Positions 1 to 11,880 of a DNA stretch of 64,000 bases are shown one piece after another. The translations under genes and the position numbers were made by a program. Location of the stretch: the NCBI GenBank assembly GCA_965649825.1, contig OZ287698.1:434001-498000 (forward strand), read 5' to 3'. The stretch is from Penicillus capitatus (taxonomy: Eukaryota > Chlorophyta). Position 1 is the first letter of the stretch; every line of letters begins with the position of its first letter. The notes under the pieces are model-generated. The model was not told the origin of the DNA and ran no database searches. It saw only the letters and a program-made list of their open reading frames with translations.

Positions 1-1143
1 TGCCATGCGTGCTGCTCTTCGTAGAGGATCTCCGATCCCAGAATGACGTCGAACGCATCGTCCTTTGCCAGTGGCGGCGGTAGAGGATCTTTGCTTCGTC
101 CACTGCTCTCCGGCGATGGCGATGCTCCGTCCCAGGATAGGAACCGTATGGCCATGTTTGCAGCATCCCACGGCGAAGAGGCAACGAGAAACTCATCGAG
201 ACTCACATCGGTGCCCTCCTCACACGACAATGCCTCGATCGAATCGTCGTTCATCTGTTCGATGACGCATTGCAGTTCGCGATCAACATCTGCCGCGGGA
301 AGATTGAGGCGGCAACACATGCGTAGATTCTCGAGCACCGAAGCAATGCAGTCTGTCAAGACCACCTTCGGATGCACCGTCGACAGGGATCGTTTTTGCA
401 TAGGGAGGCGTTACGGTGCTGGCGGGTGCGATCTGTGCTGCCAGAATGCCGGTGGATCCACATCCAGACCCGAGCTCTAGAATTCGTCGTTCCTGTAGAA
501 AACCCCCATGAGCTGCCAGAAACCTGCGTTGACACACATGGCGCCATTCACTCTCCACAGAACGACACCGCAATGCATCACTTGTTAAGCACATGGGCCA
601 CTTTCCATAGTCGTGCGCCCAGTCCATCGTGCAAAGCCCCTTGTCGTATCCGAATCTCAAAGTCGCCGTATTTTAGTGTCGTGATCTAGCAATGGTGTTC
701 CCCAGTAAGAAAGCAGGATAAAGGGTCAGTCATCATTGGATGTTCCTACAGTGCCGTGTCGTTTGCGGTGCTCCTCGAGTTTCTGCAAAATGACGCGGAT
801 GTCTTCGAAGACGGGAGCCCATATCTCTGCCGGGCGCTGCAGAAATGTCTGCAGAATTTCGGAGGCACCCTCCTCTGTTGCCTGGTACCTTCAATAACGT
901 GACACGATGAAGGGAGAGTGCAGGAGAAGACCTCTTCAGCGTAGGCATCGCTACGTTCGATACCCTGCCTCAGCTTCTGAGCAGCTTCGGTCACTCTGCC
1001 CTCCATGACGGTGGATACCGGTCGTCGCTTTGCGTTTTGAAGTACCTGTCCATTCTGCCAGAGGCTTTGATCACTTGAAGCCACTGGGCAACGAGTTCTC
1101 CCGCGATGACCAAATCGAGATAGTCTTCTTCGTCGGCCGCCAT
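1..1143 (-). CDS. Methyltransf_16-type protein methyltransferase, 3' end outside window
   Basis: SAM-dependent methyltransferase of the METTL21/FAM86 lysine-methylating group. Reading from the ATG at 1143 and removing introns of about 40-67 nt gives an N-terminal helical part, then IRIRQGALHDGLGARLWK, then motif I LELGSGCGSTGI, a motif II acidic residue in VVLTDC, and DVILGSEILYEE close to the window edge, where the gene runs off. The first intron follows MDR and the second follows AYAEE; both restore one reading frame through conserved sequence. The family methylates lysines of translation factors or chaperones; the substrate here cannot be told. The start is the first ATG after an intergenic region and there is no further open frame upstream. 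Confidence 0.8.
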
Positions 1144-1583
1144 TTAGTTCACATCCTTGACGATCGATTCGCTGCAGACGCCTTACACATTGTCACGTTA
1201 CGTCACGTCACATCATATCACATCACGAAAGGGGGTAGTTAGACTGTTCCTTTTGCTCAAGAATGGAAATGACAGTGCTTCACAAATGCGTGATCTTCCA
1301 CAACAAAATGATGGTCACTGGCAGGACGGGAGTCATGAATGTTGGCTACTACAGTGCGTGCGTGTCGGTTTCTGACGCTGGTAAGATCATATGCATGCAA
1401 CATGGTATGGGTATCTCTAAGGTATCGATGTCATTCAATGACACTGCCGCCGATGTCACGTTGAGGAAGCTCACTAACAGAGTTTGTCCAATGAACGACG
1501 CGACATTCATGTCAAATCAGCAGATATTGTCATCGAAGAGACGTGAAAATAAAACAAACCATATTGAGGAGAAAAAGACCAGT
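1144..1583. other. Intergenic region with CRE-like repeats
   Basis: There is no convincing gene here. Bases 1190-1230 hold a cluster of TCACGT, GTCACAT and ATCACATCAC words just upstream of the minus-strand methyltransferase start. Similar GTCACATCA/TGATGTGAC words recur in many introns and gene-proximal gaps of this window, so they may be promoter elements or simply part of a common non-coding vocabulary. A short plus-strand open frame at 1263-1637 has no recognisable features and is treated as chance. Confidence 0.35.
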
Positions 1584-4500
1584 TCAAGATCTATCGACTT
1601 CCATGATATGAGAGGCAATGATATATCGAAGCGATAATGGCGACGTCAGTTCAGAGACGTTGTTTTTCTCTCTTCTGTATAGACCATCAGAGGCTTCTCT
1701 TGTGTGAAAATCGAACCACTGTTCAGGGGATTCAAAATTAGAAAGAAGACAACGACTGATGCGCTCAGCCTTATTGCGAAGACTCACGAGGACCTGATCT
1801 AAAACGCCATCATCAAAACGAATGGGCATCATGCCCAAGAGCAATGCCTTTGCATCCAAGGGCATCTCACACGATCCGCTGAAGTCGTGGCTGCCGGAGA
1901 GATCAAAGGACCCTCTCGAGATCGACAGCGGACCGACACTGCTGGAACGCGTGTTGGTGGATTGCGAGTCTGGGCGCAATAGACCAGCAGGAACTGCATC
2001 GGAATGCGACCGGCCAACCTTTTCGGATCCTCTGTGCTGTGTTGTCGGGCTGCTGTCGCTGGGACGCAGCTGCAGTCTGTGCGGCTGCTTGGCTGCCTGA
2101 CTCATCGATTCAATCACACCCCGTCGGCGATCTTCATGGGACTGCTGTTCGAAATCGTTCTTGAAACAGAGGACGAGATCGCAGACCTCCTCTTCGATGA
2201 GTTGCTGATCCAGAGACTGCTCCACGATGGCGACGGTTAGAGGACCAATCACCGCTGCATCGAGAGAGGCCACTTCCAGCAGAGCACCTCCAGACATGTG
2301 CGCGATGGTCCTTAGACAATTGGACGAAGCCTGGTGCGTCACGGAGCTGCGTAGACCGAGTGCCAAGACGCGAGCACCGATGGCTGCCACACGTTCCACT
2401 GCCTCTTCCCAACGCACACGTCCCGGAATTCCGAGCGGATATTTGTCATGGAATTTTCCAAGAGCATCGCAGGCCGTCAACGCATCGGCAAGATCCTTGT
2501 CGTGATGGCTGAGTTGTCTGGGACTTGCTTCGTTCATCATGGCCACGTCCACGGCATATGCTGCCTACAACCATGCACGTTGAATCGATCAATATCAGCG
2601 GTGTGCGAATCGATGCGTACCTTCTTGAGTCGAGCTTTGGCATCTTTAAATTTCCGTTCCTCTTCCACCGCCTCTTTATGACGGAATCCCTGATATCCGT
2701 GCGGCGGCGCATCGCCTACCCACAGGACAAATTTGGCAGAGTATGGACTCCATCGAACGCCTTCGGCCGCTTCCTCGAAAGCTACTTCCATCGCTTCGGG
2801 ATAATCGTCGCCACCGTCTGCCTCCAATCTATGGATGAAATGCTTGATGCGGTCAATGTTCTCTGTGAAGTCGTGTTTCCTCAGCAAGAAGTTGTCTTCG
2901 TCTTCCGGATGATGATCTCGGTATGCCACGACACCCATTCGCAATCGTTTGCATAGAGAAACCTCTTTCATCAAATCTTCGATCTTCTCCACCACCATCG
3001 GCAATTGTCGGATCTCAGATCCCATACTCGATGTGCAGTCCACCACAAAGAGGATGTCAACATGACCAACGTGACTGTGCTGCAAGGCGTATTCCAGACG
3101 ATCGTTATCGTAAGAGACGGAATGACACGGCGGGAATTCTGGATGCGGAGAGAGCATGGTCGAGGCAGAAGGAAAGACAGGGGAATCCGCCGACTGAAAG
3201 AAAGGTCCATCGACGCCGATGCCGGAACCTAGGGTCGTTGGATCGACGACGGTTATGATCTTTGGGACGTGTCGGATCTGTTTCTTCCCGATCTTAACCG
3301 TCAGTTTATACTCGCCCACGCCGGAGAGGTGACCCAAAGCCAGATACTGCCCATTGCCTAGATCTTTTATCGGCAGTTTGAACGATTTGGTTTCATCCCA
3401 CGAAACATTCTGAACAGAATCCATGTGTGCTGATGCAAGACTGGTATGAGGCGCGGCAAGCATCAGGTTTCTCTCGGAAAGAGCACCGGATCCCGAATCT
3501 ACCGATGCGTGTCGGTCGTGACCGTACTCGTCGAAATCGTCAGCCAGGATGACGCTGGCATCTGGACTCAGTGGCTGATCGGATGAGGACGGTTGGGCGT
3601 ACGGCTCACGGGTGGGAGTGATCGATCGTGCTCTTTGCATCGCCGTTGGTGATGGAGTATCACACGTGTAGTATCCGGAAAGCTCTTCTCCATCCGAGTC
3701 CTCCAGTTCCTGACCGTCGTGGATCGTCGGCAACGGTTCGATCAACCTTCGAGAATCGACTGCGTTATTGCCGATCGCATTCTTTAGCCGGCGCATCAAT
3801 CCTGACAGTCTCCGAATGCCTCCCCATTTCTTTCCTGCATCGTCCTCGTCGTCTCCCAGATTGACTTCCATGCTTTGCGTCAAGTATCCATTGGACTTCG
3901 GTGCTGTCGCCACGTGGCTCCATGGATCCTGTTCCAGTTCGGCGGATGTGAAAGGACTGTCATCTTCGAGGTCTTTATTCGCATCGCTGTAAGGCACAAG
4001 GGCCCGGCTGTGTCTGGGTTGGAGCTCCGTTCCTCCTGGACTGTCGGTGCGGAACATTTCCTGCAGTGGTTCCGACGCGTCGTCGTCCTCCTCATCCCCC
4101 TCTTCGGAATCGGTATCACCCGTGTACGTTCGTTTGGCGGCGACATCCCGTTCATCATTTGTTTGATGCTTTCTGCTGGCGATGACTCTTTCGAGCTGAG
4201 AAAGGTCAGGATAGTGCATTTCCCATATCATATCTTGCTCACAAAATGGCCCAGGCTGCTGTTCTTGTTCAGATTGAAGTGCATCCTGGCCGCTGGTGGA
4301 CGCTTGGGTTTCTTCTCCGTTCGCTCGTGCCTGAAGATGTCCTCTGTGACGAGGTCGAGACAGTCCTTCCTCTCCCACTCTGATAAACGCCGTCAGATCT
4401 GCTGTCACGATTTCGGCGGAGTCCGATCCTGGCCGCGTCTCTCCCCTCTCAGCCCGGCGATTGGCAGAGTTGAAGGAAAACGTACTCCGCGAGTCGCTGC

Positions 4501-5921
4501 TGGCATCGTTGGTTGGAAAAGACCGCGTCGTGTCTTTGGCAGGAGAAGAGGTATCGGACGACGGTATCTGATCCCACATCTGCGGCGGCAGCGGACTCAT
4601 GGCATCCGAAAGGGGATACTGAGAGGGAACGATATCGTAGTGTCGGGCGTCGGATTCTTCTCTTCGGTACTGGTTCTGTTGAGGAGTGTGATTGGTCGAG
4701 GTGGCGGTTGTCCTTGGTGGTTCCAATGATGTGATTTCTGCCAAGACATTGGCGTGACCATAAGTGCAAGGCTTGCTGACAGAACTAAAGGTATGAATGG
4801 TAAAAGCAAATGGCAGGCCATCTGAGGCCATCGAGACTGCCCTTCCAGACACCCAACAGTGATCTGGATCAATTCTCCCTTCGTCCTGCGACGACATCTC
4901 ACTGTCAGGCGGAATCGAGGCATCGGAGAAATCTTACTTCGTTTGAAAGAAACTCTGTAAGCAATTGCCAAATATCTTCTGCCGTTTCCAAACAGGATTC
5001 GTCCCACAGTTTTCCAATGGCACCCCGAACGGCTTGACTGAGCAAGGGCACACGTACAGTGGTCGAGTTTATTTTATTGCTCTTGCCAAAAGAGGGGTTC
5101 TTTACGGAGCTGTCGCGTGTCGCCAGGCGCAGATCTGACAGAGCTTCTTCTTTCGGCCAACAGGTGTACGGGAGAACACTCGTCAGTATCCATCCCAGTG
5201 TATCCTCTTGCTCTTTCTTCGATGGAGGCGGCGGCGGCAGGTGCGGTTGTCTGTCTCCTGCAATGTCTGGCATATAAGAAGAAGCCTCATACCGTTGGCG
5301 GCCAGATGACGCGTTGCGTAAAAGCGTGGAAATAATAAACTGATTCGAAGGCGACCCTCCAAATCGAATCCCCTGACCAACACTCCACTGAGAAGAGGAC
5401 GAGGAGTTCTCGAGCATGTCGCCGTTTGGCAGATAGGATTCGTGCCCGTCGGAGAATGTCCCATTCTCACTGCCCCTCCACTGGCTCTCCAGTTCAGTGC
5501 TCTCAGCTCGAGAGCTTGGCGGATAAACAAGGGGTCGCTGCTGTGCTTTATTGCCAGGCATCGTCTCCGGAATGTCTCCCGAAAAAACACTGCTGCCGCG
5601 TGGACTGCTCTGCACATCCAGGGAAGGTTTTATTGATGATGATTTATTGGGAGGTATATTTTGTTGTGCGTCCGAATCTGGAGAGCCGATAAATTCGTCA
5701 CCCAGCTCCTTTACTTGACTTTTGAACTTCATAAGACGTTTCCTGAAATCCACAATGGCATTATCCACCTGGCAGCCAGCCACTAACACGTTTAGAGAGC
5801 AGAGTATCGACTGGCGGCGGTATCGTACACTTTGATGCGTCGGCGATTCGGAAGAAGGCTGGTCTTTGGGATATATGTTCATTTCCGACGGCAAATCGAT
5901 CCCTTTGGCTGCAGAACACAT
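1584..5921 (-). CDS. Filamin-like domain plus von Willebrand A domain protein
   Basis: Three exons give a protein of about 1,430 residues. Exon 1 (5921 to about 4920) is low-complexity and ends in FLSNE; a roughly 50-nt intron leads to DEGRIDPDHCWVSGRAVSM, which with GEYKLTVKIGKKQIRHVP some 450 residues later looks like a filamin/ABP280 immunoglobulin fold split by a long acidic insert. The vWA domain follows: DILFVVDCTSSMGSEI carries the DxSxS-like metal site (DCTSS), then MGVVAYRDH and GGDDYPEAMEVAFEEA, as in VwkA/alpha-kinase-type vWA proteins, but no kinase domain is present. A 53-nt intron after ARLKK leads to the serine-rich C-terminus. Role inferred: cytoplasmic scaffold or actin-linked protein. 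The split filamin fold is the least certain part. Confidence 0.75.
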
Positions 5922-6334
5922 GGTTGAGGTGTCATGCGAAACGCAAACGGGTGCGCGACGTCTGGTGCCTCGCGGTTACCGAGGGAAGGTATCTAATATT
6001 TCACAAAGTCGAGGTCGTATCGAACAAGCGCAGTTGTCTGCTTCGTAGGCGACGATTGAGCACAGAACGAATTTTCAGCACGTTCGTACGAGACGTTGCA
6101 AAACCGTAAACGCGACAAAACGGGCACCGGTGCTGCTGTATGGTCAGGACCTTGAATTGACGAGACAGTATGTGAGCGTCGACGCGCAACACGGTCACAT
6201 CGACCAGCCACAAGGCAACTGCCATACAAACGACGGCCGCTTTGTGGTGCAACGAGGTCGGCAGGCAGAGGGCCTGTCACCAGATAAGTAAGTCCATGGG
6301 ATCGTCATTGTGCTCTTAAACATGCGTTTGGCCG
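5922..6334. other. Intergenic spacer between two minus-strand genes
   Basis: This holds the 3' flank of the nucleoporin gene and the upstream region of the filamin/vWA gene. Short open frames on both strands show no domain or composition signal. I see no RNA gene or repeat. Confidence 0.4.
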
Positions 6335-8213
6335 CTACAGACTGCGATGATTGTGTTTTGATCCGTAACGAATGGGCGACGCAGTGAGATTCGTCGCGAC
6401 GCTGCTGCCTGGACTGAAAACGCCAGCGGCTCCGCTGCTGGTGTTACCAAATCCGGACTGACCAAAGAGGGTCGTCGAACCGCTGCTTGCCTGCGATCCG
6501 CCACCAAATGCACCGAAGCTGCCCGACGCCGCGCTGGCACTACTGCCAAACGGCTGCGTGCCTGTCGTTCTGCCAAAGAGATTGCTCGGCTGCGAGGAGG
6601 ACGGTCCAAACAGCGTCGAAGTCGACGACTGAGCGAACAAACCGCCTCCAGCTGTCTGGCCAAACGGCACGGCACCTTGGGAAGCGGACGGTCCAAAGAG
6701 CATCGGCGTCGAGGAGGTGTGGAACAGACCCGTGCCACTGGACTGGCCAAATCCTAGAAACCCTGCTGCTGATGTTGGAACGAAGAGATTATCGGTTTGG
6801 AAACCGGCCGAAGGATTAAAGACGGCGACCGGTTGCATGATTCGAATCGCATCGCGTTGCCAGTCGTCATGTATCTCCGCTGCTCGAATGCGCTCCCCAC
6901 GCGATGCCTCTGCAAAGGGATCGGACGCATCTCCCTGTCGACGGCGCTCCGCACGATGACGCTCCTTGGCAAAAGTCACCTAGAAACCCACCAACCATAT
7001 GTGATGCATCCATCTCTCCATCCACGTCGCTGATTGACGCGTGTACGTACGTACCTCTTTAGCGAAGGTATCGACCTTTTCTACGAAAAGAGTGACCAGA
7101 CGGAAGACACATTGAAAAGCAGGGAGATCATCTTCGTCTTCCTCCATCGTCTGTCGTCGTTCTTTCGGTGCCGCTTCGACATCGCCGAGTTGGCGGATCA
7201 GTCCTTGTAGACGTGGTCTTAGATCTGTCGCCATCTGCATGATAAACGGATGCGGCCACTCCATCTGATGTTTATAGATCGATTCGGACACGTAGAGCTG
7301 TCCCTGCCCAACGCTAACTCCGTCAGCAGAGAAAGGAAATGTGTGAGAGCGACGTCTCTCGTGGCCGCTACGGTGCTGCCGAGATCGGCGAGGACACGCT
7401 CCGCTTCACGGATGGTCTGATCGAGACGTGCCGCACGTGGATGCGCTGCTTGGAGTCTTGTCTGAAATTCGTCGACGTTCAGTCGATGTTCAGGAATCAT
7501 CTCACTCATACTGTTCATCTCTCTCCAAAAATCCTGCACACCACAAACACCTCTCACTCTTTTGCTGGCCACTTTCTTTCTCACTTTCTTCAGATCGCTT
7601 AAATTGGACCCGCGCTTGAAGTAGGGGTCACTCATAATCGCAGCCATGGCCTCTCTGTAATTCACTTGCACTTCTCTACACGAAACGGCGATGCTAAGGG
7701 CATTCAACGGCGCTAGGCACGTTACTCGATCTTTTGAATGACTGTCTGGCCTGGCTGTTCAAGTTCATCTGTGCGTGTGTGATGCGTCACAGGACGGCCG
7801 TCTCGTCGACGGACGGCTCTGTAGATTTCGTCCCGGAAAGGATTCGATACGCGTTGCGGCACCATTTGAACGTTCCAAGGCGTTGCTTGCGACATCTGAC
7901 CACCAAAGGGCTGCGTCGTCTGAGACGCCCTGGATGCGAACATTGATGGTGACGACTGTGGAGCCGTCGCGAAGAAACCGCCAGAAGGCTGGGAGGCAAA
8001 CAGAGAGGGGCCACTGGAAAACGAGCCGCCGGAAAACGCCGAGACAAAGCTCGTGGTCGAGGAAGAAGCAAAAAGCGAGCCCGTTGTTGTACTGGCGAAG
8101 GCGGACGATCCAGGCCCCACTCCAAACAACGGACGCGACGCTTCTGATCCCCAGGCAGACGAGCTGACAGGCGAGAACGGACTCTGCGTACCACCGCTCC
8201 AGTTGAACGCCAT
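6335..8213 (-). CDS. NUP58: FG-repeat nucleoporin, Nup58/Nup49 type
   Basis: Central-channel nucleoporin of the Nup62 complex. Residues 1-100 are rich in GSLFASS, SMFASR and PFGG, i.e. FG-type repeats; the middle (AMAAIMSDPYFKRGSNLSDLKK through KEVTFAKERHRAERRRQ) is helical coiled coil; the C-terminus is again FG-rich (GQSSGTGLF, PFGQTAGG, FGQSGFGNTSS). FG repeats on both sides of a coiled coil is the Nup58/45 pattern, unlike Nup62 or Nup54, where FG lies only at the N-terminus. Four introns of about 46-72 nt are needed; one holds GCAAAAGAGTGAGAGG and another TCTCACAC. The start codon lies only 38 bp downstream of the stop of the oxidoreductase gene on the same strand. Confidence 0.85.
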
Positions 8214-8251
8214 TGCGAAGTGTATTCGTTAAAAGCAAACGATTCACGCTT

Positions 8252-9553
8252 TTAGGGCCGCGATGTAAAACGTTTCGGATCAAATGCTGCACATGATAAT
8301 GACATGCATTTTCCATCCAACAGGAGCTCAGAGAGCAACAGTCCCGTAGCGGGGCCGTTCAGAATACCCCAACAGCTGTGCCCTGTGGCGATGTAGACGT
8401 TTTCTGTGTGAGGTACTCTGCCGATGATGGGCACGCCGTCTGGCGAAAGAGGTAGATAGCAGGACTGCGATACGTCCACCTCACTCTACAAGGCATCCCA
8501 TTTATCCCATGCGTTGTTCGTCCATCCAGACAATGACGACAGAGATCTGTCTTACGTGGCGCAGTGAAGGGATCGCTTCGCTGGCGGTGCTTTGGAGACG
8601 GCGACAGATATTGAAATCAACGGTGACCTGTTCTGGGTCTTCGGGGAGGGGCACCGATTGCGGCTCTCCGCAGATGTAGACCTTTCCATCTGGCCGCGGG
8701 TAGATTTCGGGTTCGACTTTTCTCCCCTCGGATGTGATGTGATTCAGGAAAATGACGTCAGGTGTCATGTCGCGTTTGGGCGTCACAACAATGCTGTGGT
8801 ACTTCTTGGCTGAGGTGGGTGGGATGGGCAGCCATTCGGATGCCTTGATCGACCAGGGTCCCATCGCAAGAACCAGAACATCTGCCTCGACCAGCCGTCC
8901 ATCCACCAAGGCACCTGTCACATCACTGGATAACAGCAAATTATGGCACGGTATCTCACCTACAGCGCTTCGGCATCCAGGATCGAGATCCCGCCATTCG
9001 ATGCCCTGGACTTCTCCCTGTATGACTTCTGTCCCTTGCTCCGCCGCGCTTTGCATCAATGCCGTCGTGAGCTTGTAGGGATGTACTTGAGCACAGCGCT
9101 CTTCATCTCCCAAAGCCTGTACGGACGGGACATGTTCATGACTATCCTTCAACTGATGTGACAGGTGGTCTATACCTGTACTCCCAAGACATTGCCATCC
9201 AGCCACGAGGGCAGCTTCTCCTGGATATTGCTCCTGGCATCGGCAGTCGAGGCGATGCCCAGGGCGCGGACAGGTCGATAATCGGTGCGTTCTTTGAACT
9301 TATTCGCCAGTTGCTGGTGTAATGTAAATGAGAGACGGGAGAGTTCTGAAGACGGTGTATCGTCGTTCCAATCAAAGGCCAGAAATCCTGCGGCCTTTCC
9401 GGAAGCGCTACCAGCGATTTTGTGGCGTTCAATGACAGTACTGACAACGCCACGTTCAGACAGATAGTAGGCCACGCAAATTCCCACAATCCCACCTCCA
9501 CAGATCAATATTCTGCAACGCTCGATGGTATGCGTGCTGGTCTGAGATGACAT
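8252..9553 (-). CDS. FAD-dependent oxidoreductase (DAO fold, TDA3-like)
   Basis: The ATG at 9553 opens MSSQTSTHTIERCRILICGGGIVGICVAYY, with the dinucleotide-binding GGGIVG at residues 16-21 and the acidic end of beta-2 at VIERH. A 59-nt intron after LDGNVLGVQ leads to ALGDEERCAQVHPYKLTTAL, and later VLVLAMGPWS. A final intron of about 70 nt leads to GVPIIGRVP and GHSCWGILNGPATGLLLSELL, the FAD-contacting C-terminal motif of D-amino-acid-oxidase-fold enzymes. The GHS.WGI.NGPATG wording is typical of the fungal TDA3 and FOXRED-like group rather than true sarcosine oxidase; substrate unknown. The frame stays open upstream to about 10204 (see separate entry). Confidence 0.85.
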
Positions 9554-10204
9554 ACCGTCGATTCTGTAAAGGATGAGGCTCAGACGACATCTACAGGGAT
9601 ATACAATGCGTATAGGTGTACTGTGACAAGCGCGTCGTACAGTGCAGGCGATTGGTCGCAGTGTATGCGTTCGAGGCGAAGGAACAGGACGCGATGATGG
9701 TCGATGAAAGAAGGGCGGCACTTGTTGTTGCCAAGGGATGTGCATACAGGCGCAACGTTGCATGGCACGATCGCCCACGGCTGATAACGACGTGACGTGC
9801 CCAGAAACGCAGATCGCGATATCGTTCGATGTTGGGTCACGCCACGCATTCCTGCTGGCGCTGTCGTGTCGCGATACGCCTTCGAAAAACGCGTCACTCC
9901 ATACGTCGAACCCCTTCGCATCGACCTTCAGTGAACCGACACGAGCTGTCGTCCGTCGTTTCCGTGATCCAGTTTTGTGATGGAGGATGGTTGACAGGAG
10001 AACGAGGGACAGGAGGTTGTGCACAATGGCGACAAGTGCAAAGACAAAGAGCGCATCAAAAAAAAGCGAGAAGGACACAGACTCGATGACGCATCCCTGC
10101 TGACGGGTGTTCTGCCAGTTAATGTCCAGAATCGCAAGTTTGCGCTGATTTCGGTATCCGACAAGACTGGTGTCATTTGGTCGAGCGCGTTTGGCATCGG
10201 CCAT
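9554..10204 (-). CDS. Long in-frame open region upstream of the oxidoreductase; small membrane protein or 5' extension
   Basis: This minus-strand frame has no stop for 650 bases and runs straight into the oxidoreductase. It starts with an ATG at about 10204 (MADAKRARPNDTSLVGYR) and contains one strongly hydrophobic stretch (FDALFVFALVAIVHNLLSLVLL) followed by a basic patch. It could be a separate small one-pass membrane protein whose own 3' exon I cannot see, an N-terminal extension of the oxidoreductase, or a chance open frame. The FAD domain begins naturally at 9553, so I do not join them. The plus strand of 10205-10482 shows nothing convincing. Confidence 0.25.
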
Positions 10205-10482
10205 TGGTTCCGCGTCGTGAATTCTTCAAAAAACCAAAATGACGGGTACGCGAGAACGGTTCTGGCCCCGCGGACCGGACAGACTGTCCGCTTCCTGACG
10301 TGACAGGAGTCCGCGTAGGCCAGGGGTATTTATGTGACAGGCCGCACCATGCTGTAGTCTTTGCATCGACTCAGCACCGTCTCTTCCGACTCCGTATACG
10401 CGTCGGCGCGTTCGCGTCGCGCCAGTTGTCTGCGTATCCCCGACACAAAACGTTTTCTTACACCTAATTCATCATGGAGTCT

Positions 10483-11100
10483 CTATTTATCGCTTCGATC
10501 GCAGCATCCCATCAGTTTTGCCTGTCGCATCGGATTGTCATCTTTCTGATCCCTCGTCACCAATGTGACATCATGGTTCCGTACCATGAGGAGTTCACAC
10601 TGGACTGGAAGTGCTGGTACAGGAATAGCGCGTCTATCTCCCTTGGCAATCGAATGGCTTATGGTTGGACAGGGGCTGACCGAGTTGGGGTACGATTTGA
10701 CATCGACAGGAGGCAGCGCCACGGCCATCGTGTCGTCGTCTGGCTGATTATTGTCGTCTGCCTGATGTGGAGGTACTTCGTTGACTTCCTGCGAAGGATC
10801 AGGTCTTTCTCCTCCCTCAACTTGTTGCTCTTGCAGGGCCAAGGGGGGAATATCCTCTGGAAGAACCGGCACTAAGTCGGCGTTTCCGTCTTCCGAACTT
10901 TGACGAGTGTTGTAAAGTTCGACGTTATGAAACACCTGCTCTGCGCCCCGTCGATGAAGCTCCTCTCTGTCGCCTTGACAAAACCGATCGAGCCTCTCCT
11001 GAAACGTAGAATACAGAGAGGGATAAGGAACAAGGGCGTGCCGAATGTCCAGCTCGCGATCGTTATCAGCCACAATGGCAGAGAAATCCGACAAAGACAA
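10483..11100 (-). CDS. Hypothetical acidic protein, 205 residues
   Basis: A single uninterrupted frame from an ATG at 11100 to a stop at 10483. I recognise no domain. The first 70 residues look ordered (LDIRHALVPYPSLYSTFQERLDRF), followed by a glutamate-, aspartate- and proline-rich stretch (PEDIPPLALQEQQVEGGERP) and a more basic tail. Codons ending in C or G are frequent, like the confirmed genes. The antisense strand is also open for about 130 codons, so the strand choice is not certain. Confidence 0.45.
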   Translation of the reverse strand: MSLSDFSAIVADNDRELDIRHALVPYPSLYSTFQERLDRFCQGDREELHRRGAEQVFHNVELYNTRQSSEDGNADLVPVLPEDIPPLALQEQQVEGGERPDPSQEVNEVPPHQADDNNQPDDDTMAVALPPVDVKSYPNSVSPCPTISHSIAKGDRRAIPVPALPVQCELLMVRNHDVTLVTRDQKDDNPMRQAKLMGCCDRSDK

Positions 11101-11532
11101 ACTTCTTACAAACGTTTTAGGCGTTCCAATACCGGCAAATCTATCCTCTTATCCCTGTCCCTTGACTTGACTGCTGATACGCGTAAACGTGCAAGCGTTG
11201 CAAGAGGCAGAAATATATTCTTTTGCGCAGATCGTAACGAACGTTGAGTTAAACAATAACAAATGTTCTGTTCGTATCCCCGATTTTATACTTGCGAGGT
11301 GAGCATGACGTCATGCTTTTGTCATGCTTCGCATCATGTTTTTTATTATGTCATCTTCGGTCTGGCTTCTCCTCTTCTGTCCTTCGGAGGACATGACACT
11401 GTACAGACAGATGACTCATCCGCGTCTCAGCGCCATGGAAACGCGTCATCTGCCACATACAAGGCCCTTCTGACACGACCGGCGGTGCCCCTTGACGCAA
11501 CCGACCCCCAGCCGAACAAGACAGTCCGATTA

Positions 11533-11880
11533 TCATGGCCATCTTGGCGATACATCGAAGGATACAAACTTGACGTGATCCGTGTGGAAGATCTCACTCA
11601 GTTTCCTGAAATGCTCGACGGTCGACATCTCTCTGCGGAAGGGCTCAATGAATGCCGAAGTGTGATCGGTTCCCCGAAGAGAACACGGCATTGGTTGTCG
11701 ATGGTGACCACGAGGCTGTGCTAGCAAGCGAGGCTGTGAAGAACTCCCGCCGGCCGCTTGGACCTCCACGTCCCTCACGACGTCCTCGGCGTAGACGACA
11801 CGTATTTCTCCCTCACCGTCTTGGTCGGGGAGTGTAGGAGGAGCAGCGTCGTTGCTGGAGTCATCCCCGTGTTGGCTCAT
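11533..11880 (-). CDS. Hypothetical short protein, strand uncertain
   Basis: The minus frame starting at 11880 (MSQHGDDSSNDAAPPTLPDQD) has gene-like codon use. If a 56-nt GT-AG intron with the word CGATCACACTT is removed, it continues to FRKLSEIFHTDHVKF and a stop at 11533. On the other strand a frame at 11287-12024 begins with a signal-peptide-like hydrophobic run and can also be kept open by one intron. No domain is recognisable on either strand. I slightly prefer the minus strand for its codon use. Confidence 0.3.
   Translation of the reverse strand: MSQHGDDSSNDAAPPTLPDQDGEGEIRVVYAEDVVRDVEVQAAGGSSSQPRLLAQPRGHHRQPMPCSLRGTDHTSAFIEPFRREMSTVEHFRKLSEIFHTDHVKFVSFDVSPRWP

Noticed and set aside
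1263-1637. Plus-strand frame of 124 codons
   Set aside because: No domain and codon use unlike the neighbours. It overlaps the end of the filamin/vWA gene.
3875-4729. Plus-strand open frame of 284 codons
   Set aside because: Antisense to the filamin/vWA gene. It has no domain and its openness follows from codon bias on the true strand.
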